DNA of 64,000 nucleotides from Himantopus leucocephalus (lineage: Eukaryota; Chordata; Aves; Charadriiformes; Recurvirostridae). The DNA lies in NCBI GenBank assembly GCA_003993805.1, contig RSEF01000005.1, positions 17,044,444-17,108,443 on the forward strand. Reading direction: 5' to 3'. Shown here piece by piece: positions 13,201 to 25,200 of this stretch; position 1 is the stretch's first letter, and each line of letters begins with the position of its first letter. A program made the translations under genes and the position numbers. The notes beneath the pieces are model-generated. The model had not been told where the DNA came from and made no database searches. It was given only the letters and a program-made list of their open reading frames with translations.

Positions 13201-16200
13201 AGCAATAACAGAACATCAGTCTTTTTAAAAGTTTTACTACTTAATTACTGAGCAATTTGAAAGAGAGCATTGCAGTCAAAGGTCTAAATCCAGCTGTGTT
13301 TTGAAGAAGTCTGTGAATCAGATTCTTACTGAAATTTCAAGTTTAACTATTCAATTCCTCTGCCTCCCATGTAGCATTTACAAAGAGTTACAAAGGTTCT
13401 ATTTTAAACATTACTAAGAACTCTCATTGCTCAAGTACGTGCTAAAGTAGTACAGCTTCCCCCAGCCTCAAACAAACATCCAAATGAGCAGAAGGAAATC
13501 TCACACGTTCTGTTATCTTTACTGCAATACACAATCATTTCTTTTAACTCAGCTCATTTTTAAATGCTTTCAGGAATATTTGCAAGTATTGCAAATCAAG
13601 TCAGCAGAAACAGGAAGGATTCAGAACGCGTGTCAGCAGGTTTTGAGCACAGTGGGCATTTCAAAGGCTACTTGCTTTCCCTGGAAAGTTTATTAGTCAT
13701 TTTTCTAAGAAAGAAGTTATTAACAGCTTACCAGCAAATAGTACTATTATTAAGAAATAATTATTACTTTTACATTTCTGTGGATCACCTCTCTACCATT
13801 TCAACAGGGAAGTTTTGGTTTTCATTGCTCATAGATGAGCACAAATGCATTATGAGACCCTTTGGTTCCCAGGCAACACGCCTGCTGTCTCTAATTTAGA
13901 CCACGAGTTAAAAAACAGCACCTGATGTTGAATTTTTCAGTATACCTAAAAAACAGCCTGCTGCACTGTTACAGAACCTGCTACCAGCCAGAGAGGGCAA
14001 TAACACAATTTAGTCTTGTGGGATGTTCATTGGGGCGGGGCAGGGGGGGTTTGAGGGTAAGGGAGCCTGACAAGTCTAGTCTCACTAACATCCAGACAGT
14101 TGCTATCTCAAAGACAAGACAATCTTAGCTTTTAAAACTGCAGTAACAGCTTATGCAAAACAGAATGGACAACATCCTTAAGTGTTTCTTTGCATTCAGC
14201 GTGTTTCCTTCCTCGGCTGACACTGACCTACGTTCATGCAGTTGACAGCAATCCAGTACTGTACTGTACGAGAAGGCCTACTACTAGCTCAGAGGTTAAG
14301 AAAGATGAAGTATCTACACATTGATACAAGATTTGTCTTTCCATAAGATTGATAGTCCAAGCCCTTTGAATGAAAGGCTGAATATTGGTGGCAGACAACC
14401 CATACAAATCCATAAGATAGTGTTTAGGTACCATACTACTACCACCAGAACAGAGTATTACTAGAGCAGCCCTACAACTAAGGTGATATTTGAAGCCTGG
14501 TTTTACTTCCAACAATTTATTTTGTCAGTGAAGACCCTTTATTATTTTACTGTCTGATTACATTCATACACCTCTTAGATGATCAGAAGACAGTGTGACT
14601 AACCAGACCCATCTTAAATATAAAGACTACACTTTCATAGCCTGCCAGGAAAACAGTTTACTGTTATACAGCTTCTGTTTAAAACAGGTATTTAGAGGCT
14701 TATCTTGAACTTCCTGCAAAGGGTTACTGTGCAGTTTGGGACAACAGATAAGACTTGCTTGAATTTGGGAAAACAAGTGAGCTGAAGTAAAAAAAAAAAA
14801 AAGCTGAGATTATCAACTGACATTGAGGCACTTCCTACAAGACAAAACTAAGATACACTAGCACATCTGAAATCTAGCAGCAACTCTTGTAATACAAACC
14901 CTATTAAGCAGTCTCAATGAAACTAAAGTCTAATGCCAGATCTGGAAAAAATAAGCCTGAATCAAGCAGAGAACAAAGTTCCTTTGACTGAAGGAACAGC
15001 TTATAGATTTGTGGGCAGTTTCATTAGTACACAAATGCCACCCTGAGAGATCAAAATGACACAACAAATTAATAAACCAGGTATTTTTCCACTCATTTAC
15101 AAAGCAATTACTACTCCAACAGCCAGACTTCTAGTTTGGCTCAAGCACAAGAGCAAAATCAGCTTACAGTCTGAACATGTAAAACAAAAGGAATAGTATT
15201 TCTCCACACTTAACTCCTACAACTTCCGCTTTATTACACTAGTGTAGTTTCTCTCTACTATATGCATCTTATCTCAGTTAATTCAGAAGTATTTAAAGCA
15301 ACCGTCAAGGACACATTGACCTCAGCTATGGTGCTTCCTTATACTGAAACAAGAGACAAAGCCACCTTTAGTACACAGATCCTAGATTCCATCTGAGCTC
15401 AGAGCACAGAAGCCGGATCAGAACCTAACACCAATTGTGTACAATCCATCAGCTCAAGAAAAGTATGGCTTTTCAAGAGATTTGCAGCCTCATCCCAGCC
15501 TGTTAAGTACAAGGGTATTTTAAAGAGCAGGTTACCCAAAAAAGGCAGGTAACAGGCTTGCCAGCTACTTGCACAATAGAACAAAAGTAGAAATACTTAG
15601 CCTCTCTCTGTAACAGTATAAGAATGTATCTTGCAAGTTACATGGGGTGGGTATCTAGATACTGCAACAGAGTATGCCAAATAGTCTAAAGGTCCAGAGG
15701 AAGAAAAGGATACTTGTGGTACTTGAGAGTACCAGGTAGATGGGAACAGTCTTTTTTCAGTGGTGCCCAATGATTGAACAAGAGGTAACGGGCACAAACT
15801 TGAACATAGGAAGTTCCATCCTAACATGAGGAGGAACTTCTTTACTTTGAGGGTGGCAGAGCACTGGAACAGGCTGCCCAGAGAGGTTGTGGAGTCTCCC
15901 ACTCTGGAGACATTCAAAACCCACCTGGATGCCATCCTGTGCAACCTGCTGTAGGTGACCCTGTTCTGGCAGGTGGGTTGGACTAGATGATCTCCAGAGG
16001 TCCCTTCCAACCCTGACCATTCTGTGATTCTGTATACCAGTCTCTTATGCTAGTCTCAAGCAAGAATGTATCCACGTAAAGAGGCACCACTGCCAGCCTT
16101 GCTTCTTAAAGTCAGACCTTTCCTTGGTTATAGTAATGCAGCCAGTCCAACACCTGCATCTTCAGGCAGGTAATTAACCCAGAGCCCCAGTATTCCCCAT

Positions 16201-19200
16201 AATTATTTAGCAAGGGAGTCCATCTTAAGTTCACAGTCACACATTTGTCTTAATCCAAACTATGTAAAAACATTTTTACAAGTTAGAGCTACATAGAAAA
16301 ACTGGGTTAAACTGAATGATCTCCACTTAAACCAAGAATAAAATGCATCATGAAGGTCTGTTTATTTTTCTACAACCTTTCTGCAAGGAAGAACCATGCA
16401 GCACCAAGCCCATGTAGAACTTCTGCAGCAGCAAGATACACAGCTATCACCTCCTCACACACTCAAGGCCTCAAGCAATTACACAACAAGTTCTCCAAAC
16501 TCAGCTCCTTCCAAATTGCAACGTTTATGTCTAGTTTCCATTCAGGCTATATCAAGTTGTCTTAATTTAAGTAAAATTTTTCACTGTAAAATCCATACAA
16601 ATTTGGTAATAAAGTAGCCATTACGAAGGTTTAGTCATCTTCACTCAAGCTACTGAATGAGCACATACTGATATTTATTCAAAACTATTTAAACTGTGCT
16701 TAAAGGATGCCACACAAGGTATGAGGGCTAAAGTTATTGCACTACTTTGCTGAAAGCACCTCTACTCTCTGATCGTTGTTTCATGGTTCTACACAGCCAA
16801 AGGTTCCTATGCTCATTTCTCCCCACATCATGATTAACCAGAAAAGAATTTACTGTGCATGTATTTTAACTACTTTTGTACTTAAGCCACAAAACACTTT
16901 GCAAAACTGAGGAACAGAACTGTTTGGTTTTTTTTTTTATGAACTGTGCCATCAGCAGCTCTTTAACCTATGACTACTCAGTGATACAACACAGCTACCA
17001 AAATACCTATGATAACCAGAGAATGCTATTCTGACAGAATTCAGTTCACTTCGAGTTTCATTACTGCCAAGTTTTCTTAAAGTTAGTAATACAGTGGCTT
17101 TTATAAAGACATTCACAGAAAAGAACTGTGAAGACTAGCTCTATCGTATTAGGCAGCCTTTCACTAGGAGTGATATTAGCAACCTTCTGAATACATGTTC
17201 GTTGACTCTCCACAGGACACCACTCAGGATGACTGACATTTATGAAATACTGAATTGTATGTCAGTGTTCATTCTGTGATCCCCACATAGGATTTATTGC
17301 ACTTTACCAATAAGTGCACTCAGAAGGCATAAGTATTATCAGGATGAATTTTAAAGGCTGCATTAATTGCTGTGGTACCCAAACAATTCAGATTAAATTC
17401 TTTCACACTCACAAGTTCACAGAAGTATGCAGGTGAGTGGGTGCAGGTGGACCCAAATGGAGTTTAACTCAAAACACATAAGCCATCATCTTTTCTAGAA
17501 TGCTTAGCTTTCTTATGGAATAGAGGTTTGAATCTAGCTTCCCCATTTCACTTTGTAGATTAAAGATTTTCACATCAGGTGCAAACATAAGGAGAGTTGG
17601 ACTAGGAAGCAGCAAGCAAGATACTAACTGTTCCTATCTAAAGAAGACTACCTAATAGGATTTGATCCCAACCAAACAGTAAGAACTGGACTATATACCT
17701 GCAAGTCAGTACTTAAACAGTCTTAATCATTATGAACTTTTCTGCAATTCCTTATTACATCCCTTTACAACAGCATGTTTAACTCTGGCAGAGAAATAAG
17801 CAGGTCTGACAGAACCTCCTTCACACTTCAAGCACACTGGAACACACAGTAGGCAGCGAGGTTCTACAGGGGCTTCAATAACTTTCATTTTTTTATGTCT
17901 TTTGAAGTTTTCAGACTTTCACTGAAAACTCAAGACTTAGTCTGATGAAAGCTTCCAGTTTCATTAGTGAAAAATTGATTAGGTTTTGCAAACAACCTAA
18001 TGCATGCCCATCAACCAAATAAAGATAAAAAAGGTGGTGTAGCCTGAAGTTAAGTTGCTGAAGAAATAGATTTCTGTGTTAGTGTGATGGCAGCAAGGTC
18101 TCCAGCTAGGTATTAACTCTAGCGGTTTTTCATGACAGAAGGGCATAGGTGGAATAACTGTTTATATATAGACACAGGAAAGTGACATCCTGCTTTCTAG
18201 AAAAAAAAATGTGCTGTTTGAACAATTAAGTAAAGAATTTAGGTGCCAAAATAAATTTCAGCAACAGCCAATAATCAACAATGCTGCTACCTGACAGCAA
18301 CTAGTTTTACAAACCCAGACCAAGAGGAAAAAAAAAAAAAGCAGTCTTGGTGGCTGTATCTTCCCAATCAATCAACTTAGTAAAATTAGTTGAAAGATAA
18401 AGTAATATGAAACTTCAATGAAATTCTTAAGCATACAGAAACTTCTTAAACAGTTTTTAATTCAACTCAAGATGGAAGCTTTGCAATGAAAAGGAATTGA
18501 AAAACAACATGACAGCATAGCAAGGTGACTAAATCAAAGTTCCTTTTTCTATTTACACTAGAAAAAATAGCCATTAAAGTTTCCTCAGTTACCCTACAAC
18601 TGAAGTTACCAATCTGGATAAAGTATACTGGAATTTCTAAAAGAAAAATGTTAGCACAGAGGCATGTGATGGCTTCTAATTTGGAAGAATTTCTTAACTT
18701 TTCTTGAGTGTCTTGCACTGTGGTCAACTTTTCCTTCCAAGCTGTTATTGACACCCAAGTTTTTGCAGATCTTCATATGCCTTTAAGAGACATACCACTT
18801 AGAGTAGCAACAGATCCCTATGAAGTTCAGGAAAGTTATTTCAGGCTTTACTAATGCATTGAGTATTCTAAACAGATACACTAGTCTAAGCAGGATAGGT
18901 AATTAAGGTAAACGGGTATACAGAAAATTCTGAAGCCACATATACAACCTCCACATTGCAACGCCTTATCTAGCTACACACACAGTCTCATATCTATTTA
19001 AACAGAACGTTTGCCACAGCCAGTACTGGCAGAACTCCATTCAAAATCATCTTAACTACCCCTCAGAATCTTTAAAATTTGAAGCCACATACACAACTTC
19101 AATACAGTTACAGCATGAATTTTACCACGTGTTGTTTAAGAGTGAATTGCCACCTCTTGGAATTAGTCACTGCATATCCTTTGCTTCATATGAATAATTT

Positions 19201-22200
19201 GTATTGCTGTTGCTTATGGGAGTGGTCAAGATATATGGCTTCATCAACTACACATTTTTATCTTAATTCTGCTAGGAGACAGCCTAACCTATCTCTAAAG
19301 GGGTCAGGTCGGGGTGGGAGAAGTTTAAACAGATTCTGTTTTACTGGAAATAACTACATCCACCCACATTTCTTCAAACTAGTTCATCGCTTTCTGGAAG
19401 AAAACAGGCTGAGTAGTCACATAGTTAGGAGGCAAAGTATTAGAAAAAGTTTGTGAACAGTAGCTCAATTCTCTGATATAGCAGGGAGTTTTCTTCTGTT
19501 ATGGCCAAGAGTCATAGGACTGTCGAGAAGTTCATTTGTTAAGAGAACATTTTCAATAGTTATTTTATCAGCCTGCCCTAGCATTTTTCTTGTGTCAGCA
19601 GTTGATAAGAGTGTCTAAACATGTAAAAACAAAACAAAAACCCGTAGAAGAATGTCATATGAGGAAATATGTATATAGTATGATTAAGTCACTTACCTTT
19701 AAATTTTGACCGAATGTTTGCTAGTTCTTTATTTATCCTCTTTATCTCCGCTTCTTTACTTTTGCCTGAAATCAAAAGAACAAACATCAGGATACACTGC
19801 TTCAGACAGCCCTCTGCCACCCTAAGTGTCTTTCCACCCAACCATGCTGCGTGAACATACAAACATCAGGAGGAATTATTACGCTCCCTTTCCAGTATTA
19901 GGACTAAAGGAAGGCAAACATCACAGAGGTAACTTAAGCAACACTTTATAGGGGAATTTGAGAAGCCAAAAGGCCCTCCCTGTTTCAAGAAGCTTTGCAG
20001 ACTACAGACAATATCAGTTGCATACAATTAATCTCAGATGCCTTTATTACTGACTTTCACAAATGCTTCAGTTTTTCTATTCCTTAAACTGACAAGAGAA
20101 AACTGAATTTTACTTCCAGTTTGACTACGAGGTTGACAGTGGTCTGAAGGAAAGAGTCTCCTAAGCACAATCTTATAAACAAGCAGCTTCCGTTATTCCT
20201 CACCTTAAGGACAAGCCTATTTACTGTTTCTCTACTGAATGGTCATTCAGTTCAACAGCTTTAAAAACATTCTTCACCAACAATGAAAAGGAAGAGCAGT
20301 GAACTTACGAGTAGCCCAAAGACCTCAGACAGATAGGATACATGCATAAGTTCAGACTTTCAATATGCCCTATGAAAGTCACTTGAAAAAACAGAAACAT
20401 TTAAAATTCACATTTTTATTAGGTGACTTTACCACCTTAGGCTTCTCAGCACAGTTTATATATAGTATCAACTTTTGATTCCAAGAATAGGTATTAGCAT
20501 ATCTAGTGCCAATTCAAATTAGATATTCAGAGAAATAAGATGCAGTTTAAATTCTGATAATGCAAGCTTATTCAGGTAATACTTGCATTGTACAAACCAA
20601 AGCTGGTGATTACTCTTTAGCATTTTAGGTTTTGGTGATTGAGATTCTCTAGAGGTCTGGGTCCATTATCTCCTACATGAGTGACCATGGTAGGGTAAAA
20701 TATCCAACTCAGTTGCCTGAAGTCTGAGGGAATGCAGCAACACAGAACAGGTTATCTAGTTGTGTTGGAAATTCAGACCTGTAACTACTCAAACTTTCAA
20801 GCGGTTTCCAAAACATCAACTAGCAGCAGAAAAAAAGACAGCTTCCTTTACTCTTCATCACATATTTAGCTACAAGATTATGAATAGAAGTTTCCTGGGC
20901 CCATTTGAAAATGTTCCAACCTCATGAGCAGTGGGGATCATATGCCCTGCTTTCACACCACTCTGACTACAGCCAGTGCAGTGCAAGGCTTGAAGTACAC
21001 ACCAGCCCTAGCATTCCAAAGCATCTCCAATCTCACCTTTTTCTTCCACATAAGCAAAGCAACAACCCACAGCATTTAAACACCCTACTACATTTGCATG
21101 TCCAAACTTCCCGTGTCACCCAGTGACTGTTAATCACCCCATTACCATTTCAACGATGATCTAACAGCAGGCCAGATGAAAGGTGATTGAGTAACTCAAG
21201 GAAACAAGTGCCTCAGGATAGGTTAATAGCAAAGTATTCAAAGTATAAGTGAAGCCCATGCCAAATACAAATCAATCCAGATTGTCATTTCTTGATTTAG
21301 ACTCAAAAAAAGAAACTCACTTTATGCACTTCTGAAACCAACTCTTGTCTAAGATGCAGAAAACTGGTTTATATTATTATGCCTATAATAACAGCCATAG
21401 GAGTACAGACATAGCAAGACTACCACACTGTACAAATGGAAACAAGTTGGGCCCAAAATAGAAGCAACTACTTTGGTTTGCCTTGTCATTTTAACAAAAT
21501 AGCTACAGATTTGCTTAAAATGGATTTTTCCCATTCTACAACACTGTTTTATAAGGGGCACTGCTCAAAACACTGAAGTGCTGGGTGCCTTGACAGGCAC
21601 TGCACATGGAAGAATAAAAACAAACCCCAACTTCCACCATACCCTACGCTGAAAAACTACTTACTTTTACCTACTCGTCCACTTACTGCTTCTAAGATTT
21701 TCAGAGCTCAATAATACATAGTACCTGTTCTGAAATAGGTTGCTATCAGTACGCATCTTGGTTTTCAGACAAAGCAAGAGATATGTCCACAGTTTCGATT
21801 TGACCTAGAAACTCCAGTTAAATTCTAGAATGACAAGGATAAAGATCAGAGTATACTTCCCTCATTTATAAGATGAATCTGATGAGATCACAAAGTTTAA
21901 CCATTTTTCACTAATACACAGAAACCTAGAATAGTTTGGGTTGGAGGGGACTTTTAAAGGTCATCTAGTGCAATCCCCCCGGCAACGAANNNNNNNNNNN
22001 NNNNNNNNNNNNNNNNNNNNNNNNNNNNNNNNNNNNNNNNNNNNNNNNNNNNNNNNNNNNNNNNNNNNNNNNNNNNNNNNNNNNNNNNNAGAGCTCTTGT
22101 GCTCTAAGGAAAGCATCCTTAAAGATCTGCCATCTCTATTCTACTCTCTTGTCCCTGAGGGCAGTTTCCAAGGGGGTCCTATTGACTAACTTCTTGAACA

Positions 22201-25200
22201 GCTAGAAGTTTGCATTCCTAAAATTCAGTGTTCTGACTTTACTCTTCACCTGACCCATATCCCTCAGGACTGTAAACTCTACCAGTGCATGATGACTGCA
22301 GCCCAAGCTGCCTCCAATCTTGACACCACCGATTAGCTCATTTGCATTGGCGAGCAACAGGTCTAGTATCACATTCCCTTTGGTAGGGCTTTTTATTACC
22401 TGGCTTAAGAGGTAATGTAGAAAGTAACTGGTCATGTATAGAGGTCATGTAGAAAGTAATTCTTAGATTTAAGTCATATGTGACATAGAAGCATTTAACA
22501 CACAGATCAAGAAGTTTAATAGATAATCCAAGTGCCAAAATATGCCTAACCAACACAGAAGTGACAAACAACCTTTTAACTATTAAAGACAGACTGGCGG
22601 TGTCAGCTGTCTGTTCAGTCACAATCCACTGCAGTTGTAAGCACTGAAAATTGCTATTGAGTAAGACTTTTTTTGAAGCCTGTAACAGACTTAAAACCAC
22701 ACAGGCAAGACAAGCATCACTCCCAAATCAGTAATGCAATAAACTTGTAAGAGGATGATGCATTATGTAGTGCTGCAGATGTTGTAGGCACAAATGCCCA
22801 AGAAATAAGACTTGATGTAAGAAGATTAAGCATTTCCAAAGGTAGACAGTCTAAGTTTACATGATTATCCCCCCTGAAGTTTAGGTTATTTTGTTACATT
22901 GAAATCACATGCAGTGCATCCACCTGAGCACAGTTAGCATACAACAACTGCATTTTCATTTTTCAGCAATACCTATAATGCAGATCTGTTATCTGTGCAA
23001 CATCTTTCAGAAAAAGAAACACACACCATGCTGCAACATTACCCATAATCTGGAAGGGCTGTGGGCAAACTAAAACCACAGACCCTTATGGTAGTATTAC
23101 AGAGAGATAAATGAGTCCAACAAAGTGAAAATTAAGACTGAAATTTAGAATGCCAATAGGCATTTTGCACATCAGTGCAACTGTCATATATTTAGCCCAA
23201 CATTAAGGCTAGAAACAGAGGTTAAGAGCTGCACTTGGTGTCTAGCTTCCCTCCCATCTCAGAACAGGAGTATTTTCTTAGATTTACAAGTCAAATATTC
23301 AGTTCACCTAAACAGCTCTCTTTTAGTTCTTGATAAATATCTAGCTCCCCACTCTGAAGAGGGAAAGATGGAACTTAAGCCAATACCCACGCCTGCAAAG
23401 TGCAGTCTCTAGAGACTGCTCTCAAGTATTTTTGGGAATCCTAAATCAGCATACACCAGCTCGTGGTTAGCTGGCAACACTCAGAGCTCCCTTAAAGGAA
23501 AAAGATTCAAATGCCATTAGACAGCTATTTGGAAACTGCATAGATCACCTACTAGTGGGAACTGTCAGCTCATTCACAGCTAATTGGAAGATGCCGTTAC
23601 TTTCTTCATCACAAAGATGAGAAAGATACAAAAATAGTTACAGCTCCCAAACAGCTGTCTGGATAGGGACAAAACATTTGAGAAATATCCATACTTGTTT
23701 AAACAGTGAAAGTGTTAACATTTTATTTGTGTCACAAGTGAGTTACATCACTTTTGCAGACACCGAGAATTGTCCAATCCGGACAGAGAGGTGGTTATTC
23801 CATCAGAGTTCCCACACTGCTACACACTGGCAAGCTTGTGGGGAAATCAGTAGTTAATTTGTTCTATCCTACTACCTTCCACATCTCTAAACATAGGTTA
23901 GTAACCTAAGAGCTTGAATGTTTCTCTTGTATTCCCTTCTACTGAATTCCACTGAAAACAAGAGCAGAAAAATGTGTTAACCAAATGCAATACATAAGAG
24001 ACATTGAAAAATAAAATAATACTACTTCTAGCTAAATGAATGAAAGCAATTATTAAAAAAAATAGTGGGCAGATACAACAGCAAGTTTTAAATACTGTAA
24101 CACCAGGTGAAACTATGTTACACATGCAGCCTGCATAGAATATCAGGGCACTGCAAAATTTTCAGTAAGTAGCAGGGCCAAAAAGAGCATTCACGTAACC
24201 TTGAACTGATACACAACACATTTTATAAGCCGCCTTCTACACATACAAGAGTGAAGCCTGAAGAAACCTAAGGACCTGCAACTCTGTTCTGAAAAGACAT
24301 TGAGACAGCTTTTGCTGTAAGGAAGATTAACAACCTTGAATTTTACATACAAGGCCTCTGTTTACATGGTTAGAAGTCCAAATCACCTGAATTTAAATTT
24401 AGACAGTTTCATTTTATCAGTACAATTTTCACCCCAGCTTTTTGTATTACAAGTCATCAACATGAAGTTTTCCAAGCCAGCGTGGTTATTTCAATACAAG
24501 CTTAGTTAGATCATCATAATTTGCTTTAAAAACTTCTCCAAATAAATGGTCATCTGTTAGAGAGGAAACGTTACTACCACTACTTTTAAAGTAGCCTCAA
24601 GTAATCTGCAGAGACACACAGGTGGACAAAATAGAGCTGTTTCATCACGCCAACCACAGTGACCTTAGCCCTTCCCCAGGCAATTCCTGCCACATCATAC
24701 ACTTAGATCTCTGGCTCAGATTAATATTAAACTGCTATCACATGCAATTCTCAGTCAAAAAGGAAAGCTGAGCACTGGGGTGTGCTCCCAGATGTACACC
24801 TTTCCCCACACACACCAAGCAGCAGCAGATTTGTACTCCTTTCTGCCCTGCACACTAACAGGCATGCTCCCCCTCTTCCCTCAGGGGGACACTTACTCGC
24901 ACCCCTCTCCATCCCATTTTTAATTACACAGATCCTAAGAGCTCATTTCTGTCCAAGCAGAATTTTAAAGCCAGTTTTAGCCAAGCCTAGGCATACCCAC
25001 AGAAGGCGCTGCTCGCAGGCACCCTTACAGAGGCCTGCTTTCCATCAGTGACGTTTTGAATTGAGAGCCCTTCACGGATTTGGAAGGAGACCAGAGGCGC
25101 CTGTCTCTGCCTCGCCACAAACCCACCCGCACCCCGAATACACGCCGGCCTCGCTTCAGCGCCTTATAAACAAGGACGACAGCGGGCGCCGACCCCTCGG

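Larger units (their letters stand above)
9426..19696 (-). other. AP2A2: AP2A2 intron 2 (10.3 kb)
   Basis: Largest AP2A2 intron in the window. It holds a C-run (9481-9490), two four-run G motifs (11768-11794 and 14032-14057), a CR1 3' end (15738-16033) and a pair of 21-base near-identical direct repeats at 18930-18950 and 19080-19100. I recognise no other gene or repeat. Confidence 0.75.

Noticed and set aside
15597..16020. Open frames on the minus strand over 15.6-16.0 kb
   Set aside because: Antisense of a CR1 3' untranslated end, not a gene.
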